Below, one piece after another: positions 36,436 to 41,851 of a stretch of 41,851 bases of DNA. The stretch covers positions 1 through 41,851 of the forward strand of contig CALISD010000159.1 of NCBI GenBank assembly GCA_938041955.1, read 5' to 3'. The position numbers and the translations under genes were made by a program. The stretch comes from an uncultured Granulosicoccaceae bacterium. Lineage in GTDB: Bacteria; Pseudomonadota; Gammaproteobacteria; Granulosicoccales; Granulosicoccaceae. The stretch's first letter is position 1. Each line of letters begins with the position of its first letter. Under the pieces are notes generated by a model. It did not search any database. It saw only the letters and a program-made list of their open reading frames with translations, and was not told where the DNA came from.

Positions 36436-37356
36436 ATGCTAAAGGCATTGAACAATAAGTCACCAAAACTTAAATCGTTAGCGTGCCAGGTGGGTAACAC
36501 GCGTCTGGCTGAGCTACAGCGTATTGGTCAAAACAATCGTGGCAACCGTTTGGCAGTGAAGCTTGAGGGTGATAATCCAGCGGGTTCTGTGAAAGATCGG
36601 CCGGCAATTAACATGATTACCGCTGCTGAGCAGAGAGGCGATATCAAGCCCGGTGACACACTGATAGAAGCGACCAGTGGAAATACCGGTATTGCGTTGG
36701 CCATGGCGGCAGCAATGCGTGGCTATAAAATGCGTCTTATTATGCCGGCTAACATGAGTGCGGAAAGACGCCTGACTATGTCTGTCTATGGGGCAGAATT
36801 GATTTCTGTGACTGAGGAGCAGGGCATGGAGTACGCCCGTGATTTGGCGCAGCAAATGGCTGATGATGGTGAAGGCGTGGTGCTTGATCAGTTTGCCAAC
36901 CCGGACAACCCTGCAGCTCACTATGTGACTACCGGGCCTGAGTTATGGAATGGCACGGACCAGCAGATCACACACTTTGTATCATCGATGGGAACTACCG
37001 GAACCATTATGGGGTGTTCGCGCTATTTGAAAGAGCAAAACCATGAAATCACTATTGTCGGGGCACAGCCGACTGAGAATTCGAATATCCCGGGTATACG
37101 TCGCTGGCCTGCGGCTTATCTGCCGAAAATCTATGAGCCGGATCGGGTAGATAAAATTATCGACATCAGTCAGGAAGAGGCTGAGCACTACGCTCGTGAA
37201 CTGGCCGCGGTGGAAGGAATATTTTGTGGTGTCTCTTCGGGTGGAGCACTGGCGGCGGCATTAAAAGTATCAGAGCAAGCTGAAAACAGTTTGATAGTGT
37301 CTATTGTTTGTGACCGCGGTGATCGTTACCTGTCTACCGGTGTTTTTGAAAGCTGA
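36436..37356 (+). CDS. cysM: Cysteine synthase B (O-acetylserine sulfhydrylase)
   Basis: 306 residues, PLP fold type II. Lys53 in AGSVKDRPA binds PLP. EATSGNTGIALAMAA is the substrate/asparagine loop, GTTGTIMG binds the cofactor phosphate, and GVSSGGALAAAL is near the C-terminus. The spacing and NPAGSVKDRPA favour CysM over CysK. It makes cysteine from O-acetylserine and sulfide, and in CysM also from thiosulfate. Only a distant AAGG precedes the ATG. It is followed by a tandem repeat array. Confidence 0.93.
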   Translation: MLKALNNKSPKLKSLACQVGNTRLAELQRIGQNNRGNRLAVKLEGDNPAGSVKDRPAINMITAAEQRGDIKPGDTLIEATSGNTGIALAMAAAMRGYKMRLIMPANMSAERRLTMSVYGAELISVTEEQGMEYARDLAQQMADDGEGVVLDQFANPDNPAAHYVTTGPELWNGTDQQITHFVSSMGTTGTIMGCSRYLKEQNHEITIVGAQPTENSNIPGIRRWPAAYLPKIYEPDRVDKIIDISQEEAEHYARELAAVEGIFCGVSSGGALAAALKVSEQAENSLIVSIVCDRGDRYLSTGVFES

Positions 37357-37407
37357 TCGTTGGCGAGTTTGCTGCTTGCGAGTCGGTTTCTATGGCGTGA
37401 GGGGTTT

Positions 37408-37660
37408 GCCACTCGCTGACGCGTCGGGTTTCCTGTGATGTGCGGGGCTTGCCATTTGGTGACACTTCGGGATTCCTGTGACGTGCGGGTTTGCCACTCG
37501 CTGACGCGTCGGGTTTCCTGTGATGTGCGGGGCTTGCCATTTGGTGACACTTCGGGTTTCCTGTGACGTGCGGGTTTGCCACTCGCTGACGCGTCGGGTT
37601 TCCTGTGATGTGCAGGGATTGCTATTTGGTGACGCGTCGGGTTTCCTGTGACGTAGCGGT
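37408..37660. repeat. Tandem array of alternating 43- and 42-nt units
   Basis: Six units start at 37408, 37451, 37493, 37536, 37578 and 37621. A-type units (43 nt) begin GCCACTCGCTGACGCGTCGG. B-type units (42 nt) begin GCCATTTGGTGACACTTCGG. Together they make an 85-nt higher-order period. The last unit starts like B but has A-type bases (GACGCGTCGGG). A degenerate partial unit may precede 37408. Each unit also shows an internal half-repeat (AAACCCGACG / AAACCCGCACG on the minus strand). The array fills the spacer between convergent cysM and the FHA gene. There are no unique spacers. Confidence 0.9.
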
Positions 37661-37662
37661 CT

Positions 37663-38319
37663 TCAGGAACTATAGGGATGCACGAACTCGAGGTGTTCAC
37701 CGCTAATCTCTAGTAAGTCACCACCGACTAGTTTGATTTCTACTTGTGGCATCAAGCCTTTGCCATTGTGCTTAATCGGGGTGTCGAAGTCGACCATCGG
37801 TAAAAAATAATAGCCGGTGGATTTTTTTGAAATCGCGCCCAGACCACCGCCTGCTTTACCCACAGTGGTGACAGGCTTTTCCAGCGCCACAACACTGCCG
37901 GCTTTGTTGCCTGAGGTGACTCTAATAATGGCCATGTCATCCGCCTTTACGGCAAGTGCCGGATCGATGATGGGCATAATTGAAGTGAGTGGCATGACAT
38001 TCTCGGCACCGATGCTCCGCGTTGGTTTGGTGTAGGTTTCGGAGTAGGAGACCCGGTAACTACCGATGGTGATGTCATCGAGGTGCACCAGTACCTGGCG
38101 CTTTACCTTTTCACCATTTACCAGTGTCCCGTTGGTACTTTGCAAGTCTTCTATTAATAAGCAGCCATTTTCCTGAATGATGCGTGCGTGGTGCCCGCTG
38201 ACCGACAGATGCGGCAAGCACAACGCATTGCTTCTGCGTCTGCCAATGGTAATGGTGTCATCATTGATCGACAGAGAGCTGGTGTCACCAGATTCGCTAT
38301 GTATTAGAAGTTGAGGCAT
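37663..38319 (-). CDS. FHA-domain protein
   Basis: 218 residues from the ATG at 38317-38319, preceded by GGAAG ten bases upstream. A start 25 codons earlier is open but less likely. The FHA domain occupies about residues 5-95: ITIGRRRSNALCLPHLSVSGHHARI, then STNGTLVNG, with the Arg, Ser, His and Asn-Gly residues that bind phosphothreonine. A second all-beta region (IIRVTSGNKAGSVVALEKPVTTVGKAGGGLG) looks like another divergent FHA-like fold without the binding residues. It is probably a cytoplasmic phosphoprotein adaptor. No kinase, phosphatase or secretion gene is adjacent, so the partner is unknown. It follows mltD at 275 bases. Confidence 0.85.
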   Translation of the reverse strand: MPQLLIHSESGDTSSLSINDDTITIGRRRSNALCLPHLSVSGHHARIIQENGCLLIEDLQSTNGTLVNGEKVKRQVLVHLDDITIGSYRVSYSETYTKPTRSIGAENVMPLTSIMPIIDPALAVKADDMAIIRVTSGNKAGSVVALEKPVTTVGKAGGGLGAISKKSTGYYFLPMVDFDTPIKHNGKGLMPQVEIKLVGGDLLEISGEHLEFVHPYSS

Positions 38320-38569
38320 GGCTAGTCGGCTTCCACCAAAGACTGAGGGTAAATCGCCAGAATCAGCGAGCATAAAGGGTAGCAAGATTGCCACGCTGAT
38401 AGAAGATCTCGCAGATTTCGATTCAGTAGCCTTTACCGCACGTTAATTTGCTGGCTAGTTTCCATGAACGAAGGCTAACTCTGTCGGCCTCACGCACGAC
38501 GATTCTGGATCGGTTTTGTAACAACGACGCTTGCCTGGCAAAAGATGGGTCGCAATGAGTTATTCATGA

Positions 38570-38584
38570 GCAACACAGTGTTGC
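38570..38584. other. 15-nt perfect palindrome between mltD and the FHA gene
   Basis: GCAACAC-A-GTGTTGC lies ten bases past the mltD stop. No T-run follows, so a terminator is doubtful. It could be a protein-binding site for the downstream FHA gene. Confidence 0.3.
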
Positions 38585-38594
38585 CCCCCGCGAG

Positions 38595-40097
38595 CTACGG
38601 AATTTTGGTTGGGATCCGGAGTGTTTGGCCCGCCTGAACATAGTCTTTTTGCCAGAGTGATTTATTCCACTTTTTGATCTCACCGATATGCAGCTCGAAT
38701 TTGTCAGCGATGGTGATTAGCGTGTCAGTTGCCTGGACGCGGTAGTTCATCAGCTTCACATCGTCGGGATTGATGTTTTCGACGTCCAATGTGGCAACTC
38801 GAAGCTTGTCTCCCGCCTGAATGCTCTTTTGGCCCTCGTGAAGGTTGTTCCATGCGCGCAGAGTTTCTACGTCTACGTTGAGTTGGCGTGAGATTTTCCA
38901 CAAACTGTCACCTGGCTGTACGACGTGGGTTTTATACTCGTAGGTCTTGAAAGGTCTGTAGGAATTACCATCACTGTCGGCCACTGTGTCATGAAGGTCG
39001 CTGTCGATAACGAATGCATCACTGACCTCTCGACTGACCATGGCCAGGTGAGTTTGGTTGCTCACTAGAGGTTGGCGTTTGAGCTTTTTAAGTTCGCGAA
39101 GTAATGGTTGAGTTGCCTCTACAGGAAGCGTCAGTGTGTGGGGGCCGTCAGGTGGTGTCAGCCCTTGATGCAGTCCGATGTTAAGTGCGGTAATTTTTTC
39201 AATCGATACATCGGTGAGGTCAGCGATTTGTGTGAGCGATATTCTTCGGCCAATCGCTACCGACTCAATTTGTTTGCGATTGGCAAGCGCTGGCAGTGTC
39301 AGGCCATATTTTTGCGGTTGGCTAATCATTTTTGTCGCGGCGATCAGGCGCGGCACGTAATTAGACGTTTCGCGTGATAGTTTTAAATTCCAATACACCG
39401 GATCTCTGCCGCGCTTAAGGGCTTTCCGCATTGCTGAGCGAACGTTACCCGGGCCGGTGTTGTAGGCGGCAAGTGCAAGCAGCCAGTCGCCATCAAACAT
39501 GCTGTGAAGATCTTTTAGATAGCGGATCGCGGCGGTCGTGGACGCCATGACATCTTTTCGCTGATCGTAGTGTTTACCGGTGGATAGTCCGTAGTGGTTG
39601 GCGGTGGATGGTATAAATTGCCAGATACCAACGGCACTTTGGCTGGAAAGTGCCATTGGATTAAACGCGCTTTCAATTAACGGGAGCAGCGCGATATCAA
39701 GTGGCACATCTGCTCGCTCCAGTTGTTCAACGATATGAAACAGGTAGGGGCCGGCGTCAATCAAGTTGCTGCGCAGCGATCTGAGACCGGATCGCAGGAA
39801 TTTGACTTGTTTGTCGACGCGCTTATTATCAATATGAGAAAATTCGAACTCCGCTCGCAGCCTTTCCCACATGCTTTCGTGAAGTAGCGACAACGGCAGG
39901 AATTCGGAATTTTTTACTAGAGAATTGGATTTGGCAACCGCAATAGCCGTTTCCGGTTGATTCGGGCTCCCGTTAGCCCGGCTTTCAGAGGCCTCGGTTG
40001 CCAGAGTACTGCCTGGAAAGCTGATCCCGGCAAGGGCAGCGATTAAGGTTAGCTGTGTTAATGTCACGGAAGAGTTGGACAACTTATTGTTTCTCAA
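38595..40097 (-). CDS. mltD: Membrane-bound lytic murein transglycosylase D
   Basis: 500 residues, starting at TTG (40095-40097) since stops lie just upstream. A secretion signal is visible (hydrophobic 13-31). There is no lipobox Cys, unlike E. coli MltD. The SLT domain spans about residues 125-245, with catalytic Glu142 in PLIESAFNP, then GIWQFIPSTANHYGL and LAAYNTGPGNVRSA. Two LysM domains end the protein (VQPGDSLWKISRQLNV near 395, then VQATDTLITIADKFEL near 455). It cleaves glycan strands in the periplasm, forming 1,6-anhydromuramic ends. The gene is divergent from the methyltransferase, an arrangement shared with many Gammaproteobacteria. Confidence 0.93.
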   Translation of the reverse strand: MRNNKLSNSSVTLTQLTLIAALAGISFPGSTLATEASESRANGSPNQPETAIAVAKSNSLVKNSEFLPLSLLHESMWERLRAEFEFSHIDNKRVDKQVKFLRSGLRSLRSNLIDAGPYLFHIVEQLERADVPLDIALLPLIESAFNPMALSSQSAVGIWQFIPSTANHYGLSTGKHYDQRKDVMASTTAAIRYLKDLHSMFDGDWLLALAAYNTGPGNVRSAMRKALKRGRDPVYWNLKLSRETSNYVPRLIAATKMISQPQKYGLTLPALANRKQIESVAIGRRISLTQIADLTDVSIEKITALNIGLHQGLTPPDGPHTLTLPVEATQPLLRELKKLKRQPLVSNQTHLAMVSREVSDAFVIDSDLHDTVADSDGNSYRPFKTYEYKTHVVQPGDSLWKISRQLNVDVETLRAWNNLHEGQKSIQAGDKLRVATLDVENINPDDVKLMNYRVQATDTLITIADKFELHIGEIKKWNKSLWQKDYVQAGQTLRIPTKIP

Positions 40098-40200
40098 GAG
40101 TATTGCAGTGGGTTATTTTTACGACCCCCGGTACCTGCGGGATCATTGTTGTGCTGGTCTGTTACGAAAAACCGTCCATTAAAAAGAGTATATTGGGTTT

Positions 40201-40989
40201 ATGAAAAAATTCAGTAAAACTTCTCCTCAGTGGGGTGCTGCTCAGCCGGATTTGCGTACATGGTATGAGACGCCACTTGGTGAGGCGGTGCTCGACACCG
40301 TAGCGGCTAAGTTCGATGATATTTTGCCAGGCATATTTGGCTATCAAGGGGTGCAGGTGGGCCAGATTGCACCCGGCCGAGAGCTGCTTGCCAGCGCCGG
40401 GCTGCACAGGCGTCTGGTCATTGACAGTTTTGCCCGCGAGTCTAATTCCCATATTTCCGCGGATGTTGAACATTTGCCCATCAGCTCTGATTGTGTGAAT
40501 TTGGTGTTCTATCCACATGCGCTTGAGTTTTGCGAGAGCCCGCACGCCGCCTTGCGAGAGGCTGATCGTATTCTTACTGCCGATGGTCATCTACTGGTGA
40601 TGGGGTTTAACCCGTACAGTGCTTTCGGTGTGCGCGGTATGTTTGGTCGCTCCGTTCCGTGGAGTGGCAGAAACTACGGGCGAGCCCGTGTGCAGGATTG
40701 GTTGTCTGTTTTGGGCTTTCGCATAGTGGCGACAGAAACGGTATTTTTGCGACCGCCTGTCAACCGCGTTGGACTATTGCGCAAGACCCGGCACCTTGAA
40801 AAGATGCAAAAGCTGCTGGGGTTTGCAGGCGGTGTTTACCTGATTCATGCACGCAAGCAATCGATACCGATGACACTTTCGCGCCAACAATGGCTCAAGC
40901 CGCGTGGGCGCCTGGTAACCGGTGCATTTGCACAGCGTTCCGGTCGCACAGCCGCCAACCGCGATAGTGACAACAACGACCCTACGTGA
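40201..40989 (+). CDS. YafS-type SAM-dependent methyltransferase
   Basis: 262 residues, Methyltransf_11-like. The glycine-rich SAM motif is degenerate. The acidic loop and motif 4 are visible as SADVEHLPISSDCVNLVFYPHALEFCESPHAALREADRIL, followed by GHLLVMGFNPYSAFGVR. The N-terminal WYETPLGEAVLDTV and the map position beside mltD and dnaQ match YafS of E. coli. The substrate is unknown. The C-terminal 40 residues are basic and polar without a domain. Confidence 0.82.
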   Translation: MKKFSKTSPQWGAAQPDLRTWYETPLGEAVLDTVAAKFDDILPGIFGYQGVQVGQIAPGRELLASAGLHRRLVIDSFARESNSHISADVEHLPISSDCVNLVFYPHALEFCESPHAALREADRILTADGHLLVMGFNPYSAFGVRGMFGRSVPWSGRNYGRARVQDWLSVLGFRIVATETVFLRPPVNRVGLLRKTRHLEKMQKLLGFAGGVYLIHARKQSIPMTLSRQQWLKPRGRLVTGAFAQRSGRTAANRDSDNNDPT

Positions 40990-41063
40990 CAGAATGCCCG
41001 GCTCTTGCAGCGACGGTGGAATTCCAGCGCTGATCTGGTCAGTTAACGGGTGACACAACGCAT

Positions 41064-41795
41064 ATGCGACAGATAGTTCTTGATACAGAGACTACCGGTC
41101 TCGAAGTTACCCAGAACCATCGGATCATTGAGATCGGTGCGGTCGAAATTGTCGATCGTCGTTTAACCGGTAATCACTACCATCAGTACTTACAGCCTGA
41201 TCGTGCCATTGATGCAGGTGCGATGGAAGTACATGGAATTACTGAAGAGTTTCTGGCTGATAAGCCGCGCTTCGTTGATGTTGCCGATGAGTTTCTAAGC
41301 TATGTTGAGGGCGCAGAAGTCATTATTCACAACGCTGCGTTTGATGTGGCTTTTCTCGATTATGAATTTCGTTTGTGTAAAGCAAACACACGCATGGATA
41401 TCATTTGTGCGGCTGTTGTAGATTCGCTTATCCTCGCTCGTAAGGAATACCCGGGTCAACGCAACAGCCTTGATGCATTGTGTAGACGTCTTGGTATAGA
41501 TAACTCTCGTCGTAAGCTGCACGGAGCGCTGCTTGATTCCGAGATTCTCGCCGAAGTTTATTTAACCATGACGGGCGGGCAGTCCGACCTCGGTTTTGAA
41601 TCTGCCGACGGTGACAGTTCAAAGAGCCGCTACGATGGGCCACTGTTTGATGCCGGAAGCCATCCACCATTGCGTGTGGTGCAGGCTGATGCAGATGCGC
41701 TTAAAGCGCACAGCGAGTATCTTAAAAAGCTTGAAGAGGTCGGTAGTGACGGGTGTGTCTGGACTGCTTTGGGGGCGGTTGCTGAGGCTACTTGA
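41064..41795 (+). CDS. dnaQ: DNA polymerase III epsilon subunit (3'-5' proofreading exonuclease)
   Basis: 243 residues. ExoI is VLDTETTGLE (Asp7, Glu9), ExoII is HNAAFDVAFLDYE (Asp94), and ExoIII is HGALLDSEIL (His153, Asp158). These are the four metal and catalytic positions of E. coli epsilon with consistent small offsets. A linker (about 178-200) and a C-terminal segment for the alpha subunit follow. It proofreads replication within the Pol III core. GGGTGAC about ten bases upstream could be the ribosome-binding site. Confidence 0.95.
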   Translation: MRQIVLDTETTGLEVTQNHRIIEIGAVEIVDRRLTGNHYHQYLQPDRAIDAGAMEVHGITEEFLADKPRFVDVADEFLSYVEGAEVIIHNAAFDVAFLDYEFRLCKANTRMDIICAAVVDSLILARKEYPGQRNSLDALCRRLGIDNSRRKLHGALLDSEILAEVYLTMTGGQSDLGFESADGDSSKSRYDGPLFDAGSHPPLRVVQADADALKAHSEYLKKLEEVGSDGCVWTALGAVAEAT

Positions 41796-41810
41796 TCTGT
41801 CTGGTTTATG

Positions 41811-41851
41811 TTGCATTCGCTGCGTTCAACGTGAGCGTCATGCTATTCATG
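41811..41851 (+). repeat. Start of a third dispersed-repeat copy (C), cut by the window edge
   Basis: TTGCATTCGCTGCGTTCAAC and the next five bases (41811-41835) match the start of copy A (31632-31656) with two differences. It begins 16 bases after the dnaQ stop. Only 41 bases are visible. Confidence 0.6.

Noticed and set aside
37408..37660. CRISPR array
   Set aside because: Units are contiguous and near-identical, with two alternating types and no unique spacers; no cas genes are present.
37326..37700. 124-residue open frame on the minus strand through the tandem array
   Set aside because: The repeat period (43+42 nt) is not a multiple of three, so the peptide is not a true repeat protein. 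It overlaps cysM and the FHA gene and has no ribosome-binding site; the openness follows from stop-poor repeat sequence.

Overview
The window reads as a chromosomal segment of a Gammaproteobacterium of moderate GC. The evidence is RNase E with an enterobacterial-type catalytic core, TamA/TamB, the tsaE-amidase-mutL-miaA order, the mltD / YafS-type methyltransferase / dnaQ neighbourhood, and a Pel exopolysaccharide operon. The genus cannot be fixed by reading alone. No tRNA, rRNA, CRISPR array, complete insertion sequence or prophage was seen.

Layout. (1) Bases 1-12060, minus strand: a tightly packed Pel locus in the order pelC-pelD-pelE-pelF-pelG-pelA-pelB, with pelB running off the left edge. 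It encodes a cationic exopolysaccharide machine: PelF glycosyltransferase and PelD/E/G inner-membrane complex, PelA periplasmic deacetylase/hydrolase, PelB/PelC outer-membrane export. PelD keeps the residues needed to bind cyclic di-GMP. (2) A divergent control region (12061-12294) with repeated GTGACGCA words separates pel from xdhC-guaD (purine salvage and degradation) and a small VOC protein. (3) tamA-tamB, a gamma-glutamyltransferase-like enzyme and a HAD phosphatase run on the plus strand to 23499. They face rne, whose terminator lies between. (4) rne is divergent from rluC across a 520-base spacer with several hairpins. sppA, tsaE and an AmiC-type amidase follow. (5) marC (minus) lies between two inverted copies of a degenerate repeat. 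mutL, a 163-bp palindromic MITE-like element, miaA and cysM come next. (6) A 43/42-nt tandem array separates cysM from a convergent FHA gene. mltD (minus) is divergent from a methyltransferase and dnaQ.

Most genes are housekeeping. The least explained material lies between genes from 31.6 to 37.7 kb: a dispersed repeat with copies flanking marC and a third copy starting at the right edge; a nested tandem array with one solitary unit 5.4 kb away; and a long palindrome starting at the mutL stop codon. Other points are an amidase that seems to need an ATT start to keep its twin-arginine signal peptide, the permuted pel order, and the long Asn/Gln/Arg-rich tail of RNase E.
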